Positions 8,622-16,438 of a DNA stretch of 50,829 bases are shown piece after piece (position 1 is the first letter of the stretch; every line of letters starts with the position of its first letter). The DNA lies in assembly GCA_030749725.1 (NCBI GenBank), contig JASMJM010000143.1:1-50829 (forward strand), given 5' to 3'. Position numbers and translations under genes: made by a program. The stretch comes from Pseudomonadales bacterium. Its GTDB lineage: Bacteria; Pseudomonadota; Gammaproteobacteria; Pseudomonadales; Azotimanducaceae. A model generated the notes under the pieces. It had not been told where the DNA came from, did no database searches, and worked only from the letters and a program-made list of their open reading frames with translations.

Positions 8622-9398
8622 TCAGATGAGGTTCAACCGCATTCCGCAGATGGCGACCTGGGAATCGGCGGAAATACAGTTTCTCTCTTGAGCTACTTGC
8701 AGGATTGCCTGGCGGTTACTGGTAATCAAGTCCAAACCTCCCAGTCCCTCCGGGCGACCGTCGTTGCAATTCACGAATCTAACCGAAGCATTATCCAGTT
8801 CAATGATGGGATTGCCGTTATCGTCCTTGTTAACCGGCATCTGCACGATTTCTCCCCAACGAGCCGACACAGCCGCTGGATCATCCACTTGCATTTCGGC
8901 GCAGGCGATGCCGGTTATCCGCTCCAGTCTCTGTCCAACCTTCCAGCCGGGGCCGCCGGCCGGGTGCCATGGGCCGTCGAGTTCCTGTGCATTCTCACCC
9001 AACTGTTCATTGATTTCAAAGAAGGACCCACCGGTGTCCTTCGGATGCATCTGCAGGTTCTTGAACTGGTCCGGTACATCGAACTGATAGACGATACGGA
9101 TGCCCAATTCTTCGACGCGGGCACGCCTTCGTGCATGGTCATTGCACTGGGTGATTACCATGTAGCCGCCGTCACCGCCGCGACGCTTGAGATATCTCCC
9201 CCCTGCCGTATTCTCCTGAATCGGTGCAACGATTTCCAGGAACTGATTACCGATCGGCATGAGTACGTTTTCCAGACCAAAGTAGTCGATCCCCGGGTCT
9301 CTGTAACAGACCTCGATCCCCAATATATCACGAAGATCTGACACCACCTTTTTCAGGTTGCCGGTAACGAGTGCAATCTGTCTGAGCCTGAGCCACAT
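8622..9398 (-). CDS. VOC/glyoxalase-like domain protein
   Basis: 258-residue protein of the vicinal oxygen chelate superfamily, probably Glyoxalase_3-like with two beta-alpha-beta-beta-beta modules (start RLRQIALVTGNLKKVVSDL; second half GWKVGQRLERITGIACAEM). Members bind a metal and act as dioxygenases, isomerases or binding proteins. The N-terminal module ends in FLEIVAPIQE, giving a plausible Glu metal ligand. The specific reaction is not clear. It is probably transcribed ahead of the SDR gene. Confidence 0.75.
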   Translation of the reverse strand: MWLRLRQIALVTGNLKKVVSDLRDILGIEVCYRDPGIDYFGLENVLMPIGNQFLEIVAPIQENTAGGRYLKRRGGDGGYMVITQCNDHARRRARVEELGIRIVYQFDVPDQFKNLQMHPKDTGGSFFEINEQLGENAQELDGPWHPAGGPGWKVGQRLERITGIACAEMQVDDPAAVSARWGEIVQMPVNKDDNGNPIIELDNASVRFVNCNDGRPEGLGGLDLITSNRQAILQVAQERNCISADSQVAICGMRLNLI

Positions 9399-9490
9399 GA
9401 TTGAGTTTCCCTTGCCATGGAGTCAATGAGTTCGCGTTAGTATAACGATGTTGCTACGGATTGAGGAACCGCTGATGAGAAACCGGCGCA

Positions 9491-9516
9491 CTCGTTAACG
9501 AGGGGTGTGCTAGAAT
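9491..9516 (+). promoter_or_regulatory. palindrome and -10-like box upstream of the ABC-F gene
   Basis: CTCGTTAACGAG at 9491-9502 is a perfect 12-bp palindrome. TAGAAT at 9511-9516 resembles a -10 hexamer, so the palindrome would overlap the -35/spacer region, a usual operator position. No good -35 hexamer is seen, which would suit an activated or weak promoter. This is inference from pattern only. Confidence 0.35.
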
Positions 9517-9571
9517 CCTGTTTTCGCAAACGACAACTGCCCTATCCTGACGCCCACACTCAAGAACAGCA

Positions 9572-9612
9572 ATCCCGTATGGCCTGCATACGGATGCACA
9601 GCCGCACGGGAT
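9572..9612 (+). promoter_or_regulatory. leader with two mutually exclusive hairpins before ABC-F
   Basis: Two perfect 7-bp stems share bases. Stem A is 9575-9581 with 9587-9593 (CCGTATG/CATACGG, 5-nt loop). Stem B is 9572-9578 with 9606-9612 (ATCCCGT/ACGGGAT). Because 9575-9578 are used by both, only one can form. This lies about 50 nt before the ABC-F start codon. ABC-F resistance genes are known to be controlled by ribosome-dependent attenuation, so a switch is plausible. No U-run follows either stem, so classical termination is not obvious. Confidence 0.4.
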
Positions 9613-9660
9613 GATCGAATGCACGTCAAGTTTTTGTGAATTGAGGAGTCAATCACTGCA

Positions 9661-11295
9661 ATGAGTCTTATACGGCTTCATTCCGTGACCAAGAAGTTCG
9701 ACGACAGGTTGATACTGCGCGACATTATCTTTCGCCTTGAGTCCCACGATCGGGTTGGTCTTATCGGCAAGAATGGAACGGGCAAGACCACTGTGTTGAG
9801 ACTGATACTGGGACAGGAGGATCTCACTTCAGGAACTGTCGACACAAGCAGCGAAGCGACCCTCGGATACTTCTCACAGTTTTCAGAACTGCAAGATGAA
9901 GTGAGCGTTGTTGACGTACTCACCGAATTGTTTGCTGGAATCCGCGCCATCGAGACGGAACTGGATCAGATTGATGCCAGGCTCACTGAAATCGAAGACG
10001 ACAAGGAACAACTTCAGGTGCTGGAACGTCAGGGAGAGTTGCACCATGAAATGGACCGACTCGATGGCTGGAACTATGCGAACCACATCGACATCGTATT
10101 GACGAAACTGGGCTTCAGTGCGTCCCGCCGTACCCAACCCATATCCCAGTTATCCGGGGGTTGGCGCAACCGGGCTGCTCTGGCCAAAATACTGTTGACC
10201 AAGCCCGATGTCCTGTTGATGGATGAACCGACCAACTTCCTCGACGTTGATGGATTGATGTGGCTTGAGCGGTGGTTAACCAACCACAAGGGCGCCTTGA
10301 TCGTAGTCTCGCACGACCGACAATTCCTCGACAATGTGGTCAACCGGGTCGTCGAGATAGAGAATCATCGTTTGCAGGAGTACAGGGGGGATTTCACCAG
10401 CTACGTTCGAGAGAAGAGGATTCGTAGCAAGCGACTGGAGGCCCAGTTCCAGCACGAAGAGGAACTGCTCGCATTTGAATCTGAAGCCATCAGCGCGCGA
10501 AAAGAAGCTTTGAGGAGTGCGTTGCGTCCCAAATTGGCTCGCGGAGTGGCTCGCCGAAAGGCCAACATCAAGAAATCAGTCGAACCGCGCCCGGTCGACA
10601 AGATCATTACCGGGTTGTACCAAGGCCTGACCACGGCCAACGTGCTCTGTCGCGCCAGAGACATTTCAATATCATACGACGAGCCCATCATCGAAGGGCT
10701 GTCCCTCGAACTGAATCGCCGCGACCGGCTTGCCATCGTCGGTCCGAACGGCTGCGGCAAGACGACTCTGGTGAAGGTTCTGACCGGTGACGAAACCCCC
10801 GATTCGGGTAAGATCAGATGGTTCGGCAACGCTGCTTGCGCCGACTGTTGCTATTACAACCGTGTCTTTGACGAACTGGATCCCAGCGATACGGTGACGC
10901 ACGCCGTCAACGTCATGCCACTGGCCTTTTACAAGCCACGTAAAACGGTGAACCGTTTTCTCTCCCTCCTGCAATTCTCGGAAATGGACTTGAAGCAACG
11001 CATATCTGCTCTGTCCGGGGGACAGCGGGCACGGGTGGCACTTGCCAAGTGCCTGCTGTCCGGTGCTGCCACCATTGTCCTGGACGAACCGACAAACTAC
11101 CTGGACCTGACCAGTACCCAGGTCATGGAGCGTGCTTTGATCCACTTTCCCGGCGCCATCATCGTCGTGAGCCATGACCGATTCTTCATCGATAAGGTAG
11201 CCACGCGCCTGCTCATGTTCGGCGAGAACAGGGAGATCACACAGGTTAATGGCGGCTGGACGACCTGGGCAGGGAACCGAGCCGCAAAGGCCTGA
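9661..11295 (+). CDS. ABC-F family ATPase (translation/ribosome-associated)
   Basis: 544-residue protein with two ABC ATPase domains and no membrane segments, the ABC-F arrangement (Uup, EttA, YbiT). Domain 1 has GKNGTGKTT (about 37-45), LSGGWRNRAALAK and LLMDEPTNFLD. Domain 2 has GPNGCGKTT, LSGGQRARVALAK and IVLDEPTNYLD. A charged helical linker of about 80 residues between them corresponds to the P-site tRNA interaction motif that reaches the ribosome. Whether it is a translation factor or gives antibiotic resistance cannot be decided from sequence. The start is supported by GGAG about 15 bases upstream, a rather long spacing. Confidence 0.93.
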   Translation: MSLIRLHSVTKKFDDRLILRDIIFRLESHDRVGLIGKNGTGKTTVLRLILGQEDLTSGTVDTSSEATLGYFSQFSELQDEVSVVDVLTELFAGIRAIETELDQIDARLTEIEDDKEQLQVLERQGELHHEMDRLDGWNYANHIDIVLTKLGFSASRRTQPISQLSGGWRNRAALAKILLTKPDVLLMDEPTNFLDVDGLMWLERWLTNHKGALIVVSHDRQFLDNVVNRVVEIENHRLQEYRGDFTSYVREKRIRSKRLEAQFQHEEELLAFESEAISARKEALRSALRPKLARGVARRKANIKKSVEPRPVDKIITGLYQGLTTANVLCRARDISISYDEPIIEGLSLELNRRDRLAIVGPNGCGKTTLVKVLTGDETPDSGKIRWFGNAACADCCYYNRVFDELDPSDTVTHAVNVMPLAFYKPRKTVNRFLSLLQFSEMDLKQRISALSGGQRARVALAKCLLSGAATIVLDEPTNYLDLTSTQVMERALIHFPGAIIVVSHDRFFIDKVATRLLMFGENREITQVNGGWTTWAGNRAAKA

Positions 11296-11473
11296 CGGAT
11301 CACGTCCTTCGACCCCGATGGTCTTGTTGCGGACATTGGCAATTAGCTACATGACACACGTATTGAACGGATACAATGAGTTTAGGAACTGAATTCATGA
11401 CTTCAGGCGAGCCCCGTTAATACATTAATGCTCTCGCCAAGTCTGGATCGAGTCGCAATCTCGATGGATGTCC

Positions 11474-11479
11474 TATAAT
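11474..11479 (+). promoter_or_regulatory. -10 box of the small secreted protein gene
   Basis: TATAAT, a perfect -10 hexamer, lies 38 bases upstream of the start codon. No strong -35 element is visible at the 17-bp position. The following GGAGGG at about 11500 is a good ribosome site for the ATG at 11512. Confidence 0.5.
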
Positions 11480-11511
11480 GAAGCCTTGGCTTCCGACCGG
11501 AGGGAAATGCT

Positions 11512-11871
11512 ATGAAAAAGTTGATTGTAACGATCTGTTTCTGTTGTGCCGCCGCAATGGCATTTGCAGGACATCACCTTAACGGCACCTGGAAGATGAA
11601 CGTGGCTATCGGCGGCCAACAGGGCGGAACTGCAACATTCGTACTTACCGAGGGCGAAGGTGGCACACTAAGCGGGACCTATTCCGGTGCTCTCGGCACT
11701 GAAAACATCAAGGGAACTGTAAAGGGTTCCGAGATGGAATTCAGTTTCGACTCTCAAGCCGGAAAAATATCCTATAAAGGAACCGTCTCCGGCACGACCA
11801 TCAAGGGCTCGTGCAGCTATGGTCAACTGGGCGCAGGTACCTTCGAGGGAGAAAAATCCGCAGCGGAATAG
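11512..11871 (+). CDS. small secreted beta-rich protein of unknown function
   Basis: 119 residues with a clear signal peptide (MKKLIVTICFCCAAAMAFA, cleavage after AFA). The mature part is Gly/Thr-rich with alternating strands (GTWKMNVAI, GTATFVLTEG, GTLSGTYSGALG, IKGTVKGSEMEFSF, ISYKGTVSGTTIKGSCSYG), giving a repeated G-T-hydrophobic pattern like a small beta-barrel or sandwich; similar short proteins appear as periplasmic hypotheticals. It has its own promoter-like -10 box and stands alone. The function is unknown. Confidence 0.8.
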   Translation: MKKLIVTICFCCAAAMAFAGHHLNGTWKMNVAIGGQQGGTATFVLTEGEGGTLSGTYSGALGTENIKGTVKGSEMEFSFDSQAGKISYKGTVSGTTIKGSCSYGQLGAGTFEGEKSAAE

Positions 11872-11874
11872 GTT

Positions 11875-12030
11875 CATGAGAGCTGAATTCAGGACCGCCA
11901 CGTTGCACTTGTAGACCTGAGTCCTGTACTCCATGAGAACTGAATTCAGGACATCCCTGTAGCAGTCCTGTACTCTCGAGTGCATTCCCATCCGTGGATG
12001 TCCTGTACTCTCAAGTGCATTCCGTGGATG
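11875..12030. repeat. cluster of interleaved short direct repeats
   Basis: CATGAGAGCTGAATTCAGGAC at 11875-11895 recurs with one change at 11932-11952. GTCCTGTACTC occurs at 11921, 11965 and near 12000, and the segment after it (CTCNAGTGCATTCC then CGTGGATGTCC) is repeated near 11972-12001 and 12008-12032. The first motif ends AGGAC and the second starts GTCCT, so alternating copies can pair as inverted repeats. No gene is seen here. Confidence 0.7.
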
Positions 12031-12161
12031 TCCCGTATTCCCATCAAATCCATGTGCGTCTTGTATAGCTCCGTCATCGTCGCTGCCGACAATTGACTTC
12101 ACTGCCGGGCTATGGCTTATTTGGCTTCAATCACGTCCCCATGGAGTCAGAGGACCTATCG

Positions 12162-12500
12162 ATGACCTACAACGCCTTGCAGCTGGAAAAGAATGCCGGA
12201 GACCCAGCGATTGCCCCGCGTGATCGGCGCACGGAAGGCAGCGCAGAGGAAGCCGAGCGTCTCGGTATCGTTAACAAGGTTGTCCCCCATGACGATCTGG
12301 ACGTCGAGGCCCGCAAGATGGCGGAGCAGATTCTGGAGAATGTACCCGAGACCATCAGTACGATGAAAGCGTTAGTCAATCAATCCATGAGCCTGGATCT
12401 GGATACCGGCTTGGAGCGGGAAGCCGCCTACCATGACAATGGCCCGATATCCCCCAGCCAGGTGGGACGGCAACGCATGGAAGGGTTCTTGAAGAAGTGA
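12162..12500 (+). pseudogene. enoyl-CoA hydratase (crotonase) with a large internal deletion
   Basis: The frame encodes 112 residues. The first twenty (MTYNALQLEKNAGDPAI) match a crotonase N-terminus. From about residue 28 (SAEEAERLGIVNKVVP) it matches the C-terminal third, including the helical trimerisation region and the FLKK end. A full crotonase has about 260 residues; the middle, with the oxyanion-hole and catalytic Glu regions, is missing. The junction stays in frame, so a short protein could still be made, but without activity. The adjoining repeat cluster may have promoted the deletion (inference). Confidence 0.75.
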
Positions 12501-12571
12501 CCTGACGGTACTTGTCAGTGCAGACCCAGCTCTGACTCCATGGGCCAATCCTGAGCCACTGGCTCTGCTCA

Positions 12572-14425
12572 ATGTTCGCCGTTACCGTATGCACGAGTGG
12601 CGTTGCCCATGCTGCGGAAATTCGCTACGCGGAAAGCCCCCTTATTGCTGAGCGTGTTGCTGCAGGGCTGTTGCCGCCGGTTGCCGAACGGCTGCCGCGC
12701 CATCCGGTGATCGTTAGACCACTTACCAGGGTCGGCGACTACGGCGGCACTGCCCGCGTCTTCGAATACGATCGCCATATATTTGTAAATACCGAAAACC
12801 CCCTGACCGTGGACACTGACATCTCGACACTGCTGCCTAATCTGGCGCGGCGATGGCAGTGGAACGCAGACAAGACCTGGTTGACGCTGGAATTGCGCGC
12901 TGGGCTGCGTTGGTCCGATGGTCATCCACTGACAGCGGATGACTTTCTGTTCTACCACTACGATCTGATGCGGAACAAGGAATACACGCCGGTGCCACCC
13001 CCACCGTGGGGCGAAACGGAGGTGGTCAGGATCGACGATCTAACGATTCAATACCAGTTTCCGGAGCCGTACCCATTATTCGAAAACCTCCTCGCGCAAT
13101 ACGGTTACTACTATGTGCCTAAACACTTCTATAGACGGTTTCATCCGGATTACGTAGACCCTGAAAAACTCCAGGAGCAGATTCGCTCCATGGGGTATAT
13201 CAGCTGGCTCAATTTTGTCGCTGCCAGCCAAGGCGGGAGTGCCATGGGCGGACCCTATCCGCCGACCATGAGATCCCACTATCGCATCAGGCGCACGCCG
13301 ACCCTCATGACCCTGGAGCGAAACCCGTACTACCACAAGGTGGATACCGAAGGGCGTCAGTTGCCCTATATCGATCGGGTCGAGTCGGAGGTGAGCGATA
13401 ACGTCGAGGTTGTCACGGCGAAAGCGTCCACTGGCCAGAAGGACTTTGCCGGTTACACCCTCAATACACAGGATTTTCCGCTCTTCAAACTCGGTGAGCA
13501 AACCAGCGGCATCCGCGTTCTGGTGTGGAATCGGATTCACGGCAGCGACGTGATCATCCGGCCTAATTACAATTCTAGGGATCAACGATTGCGTGAGCTT
13601 TACTGGGATTTTCGTTTCCGCCGCGCCATGTCCATAAGTCTCAATCGCGAGGAGATGAATCAGATCATCTATTTCGGGCGCGGCACGCCGAGACAGTTTA
13701 CTGTGATTCCCACCAGTGCATACTTCGAGCCCGAATTCGCCACCTCGCACGCCGAGTATGACCCTGCAACGGCCAACCAACTACTCGATGTCATGGGCCT
13801 GGCTGATATCGATGGTGACGGCTTACGTGAGTATGCGGACGGTGAGCCCCTCATCATCACCATCGAGTTCGTTGAAGTGGAAACGCCGAGGGCGATCACG
13901 CTGGAGTTGGTTACTGAGTATTGGCGATCGATTGGCATCGACGCACGCGTAAGGCTTCTGGAAAACGCGCTGCACAACCAACGCAGCCGGGCCGGCACGA
14001 TGGCGATGAGTGTCTGGCACGGCGATCGAAGTACCGATCTCCTGTTTCCTGCGCATCCGGTATGGTACGTCCCCATTCACATTAACTGGGAAGGCTCCAA
14101 GTGGAATGACTGGGTACGTTGGTACCAGTCAGAGGGCCGCCTCGGCAGTAGGCCTCCTGCCGAGATCGCTCAGTTGCACACCTGGTGGGATGAAATGCGG
14201 GCGACGCCAAGCCTGGAACGACGCATTTTCCTGGGCAAGCGAATACTGCGTTCCACTGCTGAAAATCTTTGGAGCATCGGCACGGTAGGGCTCGCACCCC
14301 AGCCTGTGGTCATCAACGAGCGCTTGAAGAACGTGCCTGATGTTGGCTGGTGGGGTTGGGATACACGCTGGTCGTTGCCGTACAATCCGTCAAGCTGGTT
14401 CTTCGAAGGAGGACGCGCCCGCTGA
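12572..14425 (+). CDS. ABC transporter substrate-binding protein, family 5
   Basis: 617-residue periplasmic binding protein of the peptide/nickel/opine family (SBP_bac_5). A short export signal ends at VAHAAEIRYAE. Family landmarks are LARRWQWNADKTWLTLELRAG, WSDGHPLTADDFLFYHYDL and RFRRAMSISLNREEMN. A calcium-loop-like DIDGDGLREYADG lies in the middle, as in several large members. No permease or ATPase genes are adjacent, so it is an orphan that must use a transporter elsewhere or act differently. The upstream in-frame stop at 12533 fixes the start close to 12572, although the signal peptide is unusually short. Confidence 0.88.
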   Translation: MFAVTVCTSGVAHAAEIRYAESPLIAERVAAGLLPPVAERLPRHPVIVRPLTRVGDYGGTARVFEYDRHIFVNTENPLTVDTDISTLLPNLARRWQWNADKTWLTLELRAGLRWSDGHPLTADDFLFYHYDLMRNKEYTPVPPPPWGETEVVRIDDLTIQYQFPEPYPLFENLLAQYGYYYVPKHFYRRFHPDYVDPEKLQEQIRSMGYISWLNFVAASQGGSAMGGPYPPTMRSHYRIRRTPTLMTLERNPYYHKVDTEGRQLPYIDRVESEVSDNVEVVTAKASTGQKDFAGYTLNTQDFPLFKLGEQTSGIRVLVWNRIHGSDVIIRPNYNSRDQRLRELYWDFRFRRAMSISLNREEMNQIIYFGRGTPRQFTVIPTSAYFEPEFATSHAEYDPATANQLLDVMGLADIDGDGLREYADGEPLIITIEFVEVETPRAITLELVTEYWRSIGIDARVRLLENALHNQRSRAGTMAMSVWHGDRSTDLLFPAHPVWYVPIHINWEGSKWNDWVRWYQSEGRLGSRPPAEIAQLHTWWDEMRATPSLERRIFLGKRILRSTAENLWSIGTVGLAPQPVVINERLKNVPDVGWWGWDTRWSLPYNPSSWFFEGGRAR

Positions 14426-14513
14426 TCCCGTGACGCCCCCTCTTACAGTTGTTTGCACAAGGCCCTGTCGAAATCAGTCAGGTCTGATCCAAGCAACGTT
14501 GTCAGGGCTGAAA

Positions 14514-14774
14514 TCAACCCCCTGCAATCGGTGGGAAGAAGACGACCTCGTCACCATCTGCCAGGGGATGGTCCGGCTTGACCATTGCCTGATTGACCGA
14601 TACCAACAGGTTTTCCTGGCGCAGGGTGGTCGACCACTGGTCTCCCCGCTCGCTGCAGAGGAGTTCGATCAGCGAAGCTACATCCGTCAATCCGCCACGC
14701 CACGGTAACTGCTCCTGCTCCGAATCCATATCCAGATCCTGCCTGAGGTGCCCCACATACACTAAGTCGATCAT
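14514..14774 (-). CDS. moaD: MoaD/ThiS-like sulfur carrier protein
   Basis: 86-residue ubiquitin-like protein ending in FFPPIAGG; the C-terminal Gly-Gly is where MoaD is adenylated and thiocarboxylated to deliver sulfur for molybdopterin synthesis. The LADGDEVVFFPP strand-turn before it is characteristic. It is probably functionally tied to the tungsten/pterin genes 5-10 kb away (inference), although no moaE is seen. The start codon lies inside the first unit of a 60-bp tandem duplication, which may affect its leader. The family could also be ThiS, but the context favours MoaD. Confidence 0.82.
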   Translation of the reverse strand: MIDLVYVGHLRQDLDMDSEQEQLPWRGGLTDVASLIELLCSERGDQWSTTLRQENLLVSVNQAMVKPDHPLADGDEVVFFPPIAGG

Positions 14775-14877
14775 TCCCGCTCCCGTTCACAAGCTGCTGA
14801 CAGATGATTAGACCGGGCATACACTAAGTCGATTCCCGCTCCAATTCACAAGCTGTTTGACAGATGATTAGACCGGG
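14756..14877. repeat. 60-bp tandem duplication across the moaD start
   Basis: Positions 14756-14817 and 14818-14877 are two nearly identical units, each from CATACACTAAGTCGAT to GATTAGACCGGG. The first unit includes the first codons of moaD and its ribosome site; the second has lost the bases that make the ATG (a small deletion) and has a few substitutions. It looks like a recent local duplication of the moaD 5' region. Confidence 0.85.
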
Positions 14878-15015
14878 TTATTGTGGCATCCAATGCCCCG
14901 ATCTGCCTTCTTTTTTGGTATGGACCCACTGCCAAATCCCCGGTAACGCTAATTATCAGAGGGAGAACGCAGCCATAGCTGCTGAGATAGCCTAGGCGTG
15001 CTGCAGGAATCGATG

Positions 15016-16233
15016 CTAAGCGAATCGCTTGGCGTCGCCGATGACGCCGGCATCTCGCAGCGTGGTGATCTCATCATCCGTCAAGCCGAGTTCGGAGACG
15101 AGTAATTTATCCGTATGCTCACCGAGCCTCGGTGGTCGTTTCATGTCCACTTTCGACTCGGACAACCGTGGCGCAAACCCGAGCATCGGAACCTTTCCGT
15201 GTACCGGCAGGTCCATCTGATGGATGAAACCGCGTGCCCTCAAGTGCTTGTCGGTGTGGAGTTCGCTCGTGTCGAGACAGGCTGCGCAAGGCACACCGGC
15301 AGCGGCGATCGTTTCCATGGCCTCGTATTTCGTGCGTTCGCCGGTCCAATTCCTAACTTCTTCGTAGAGAGCGGCGCCGTTTTGATAGCGTCCCTGAACG
15401 GTTTCAAAACGAGCATCGATTAGCAGGTCGCCGCGGTCCATGGCGGCAAACAAGCCGTCAAGATGATCTTGAGTCACAGGCATCAGATAAATGTAGTCGT
15501 TGGGGCCAAACGGTTTGCAGGGATAGATGTTAACCGGCGGCAGTCCTCCCGCGTTGCCGCTGCGGGGTGCTGCCTGCGTTCCCCAGGCGGAAGCGATAAA
15601 AGTACGGGTCCGAACGTAATAGGTCATCGCTTCCTGCATCGAGATTTCAATCTGCTGACCGGCTCCAGTGCGTTGTTTCTGCACATACGCAGCCAGGATG
15701 GCCATTGCCATCTGTACGCCGGTACCGGCATCGCCCGTGGTGGAACCCGGCATCATGGGGGGACCGTCGGGTTCGCCGGTAATCGAGAACGCGCCGGCCG
15801 CCGCTTGCGCAATCATGTCCATGCAGCGATAGTCCGCGTAGGGCCCCGTGGTGCCGAAGCCTTTGATCCGAGCATGGATCAATCCAGGATTGACGTTGCT
15901 CAGATTTTCGTAACCGATGTTGAGTTTTTCGACAACGCCAGGACCGTAGTTCTCGACGAACACGTCGAACTTCGGCACGAGTTGCATGAATAGGTCGTGC
16001 CCTTTATCTGTGCTGAGATCCAGGGCGATGCTGCGCTTGTTAGAGTTCCACGCACAGAAGTAAGCCGAGTAGTCTTTGTTTTCCGTCCGACCGACGCCGC
16101 GGCCCGGATCGCCGTATTCCGGCGCCTCGATTTTAACGACATCGGCGCCCAACCATGCCAGGGCTTGTGTGCACGAAGTGCCGGCCTCGTACTGTGTCAT
16201 GTCGAGGACTTTCATCCCATCTAATGCGGCCAT
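15016..16233 (-). CDS. CaiB/BaiF (family III) CoA transferase
   Basis: 405-residue class III CoA transferase, which moves CoA between carboxylic acids through an aspartyl-CoA intermediate. The N-terminus GMKVLDMTQYEAGTSCTQ, LGADVVKIEAPEYGDPGR and FCAWNSNKRSIALDL are diagnostic. The catalytic Asp is in STTGDAGTGVQMAMAI at about residue 167. The end (RPPRLGEHTDKLL) is typical. Acid substrate specificity (formyl, succinyl, carnitine and others) cannot be read. It lies about 200 bp downstream of the sulfatase gene on the same strand. Confidence 0.93.
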   Translation of the reverse strand: MAALDGMKVLDMTQYEAGTSCTQALAWLGADVVKIEAPEYGDPGRGVGRTENKDYSAYFCAWNSNKRSIALDLSTDKGHDLFMQLVPKFDVFVENYGPGVVEKLNIGYENLSNVNPGLIHARIKGFGTTGPYADYRCMDMIAQAAAGAFSITGEPDGPPMMPGSTTGDAGTGVQMAMAILAAYVQKQRTGAGQQIEISMQEAMTYYVRTRTFIASAWGTQAAPRSGNAGGLPPVNIYPCKPFGPNDYIYLMPVTQDHLDGLFAAMDRGDLLIDARFETVQGRYQNGAALYEEVRNWTGERTKYEAMETIAAAGVPCAACLDTSELHTDKHLRARGFIHQMDLPVHGKVPMLGFAPRLSESKVDMKRPPRLGEHTDKLLVSELGLTDDEITTLRDAGVIGDAKRFA

Positions 16234-16438
16234 AAGTATCTCCAGGGAAACTACCTATCCAGTGAATTCGGACTGCCCACCGATGCTCACGTTGATTTTT
16301 CTGCGACTGATCACCCGGAATTCGAGCGTCTTGAAATCAGGTGTCAGCTTCTCACTGCGGCAGGCAGGTGCAATAGTACCGTTGTTTATGTCAGATAACT
16401 AATCGGATCTGGGAATTCTAATACGTTGGCGCGGGCTT

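Noticed and set aside
9572-9612. Classical Rho-independent terminator
   Set aside because: Neither stem is followed by a T-run.
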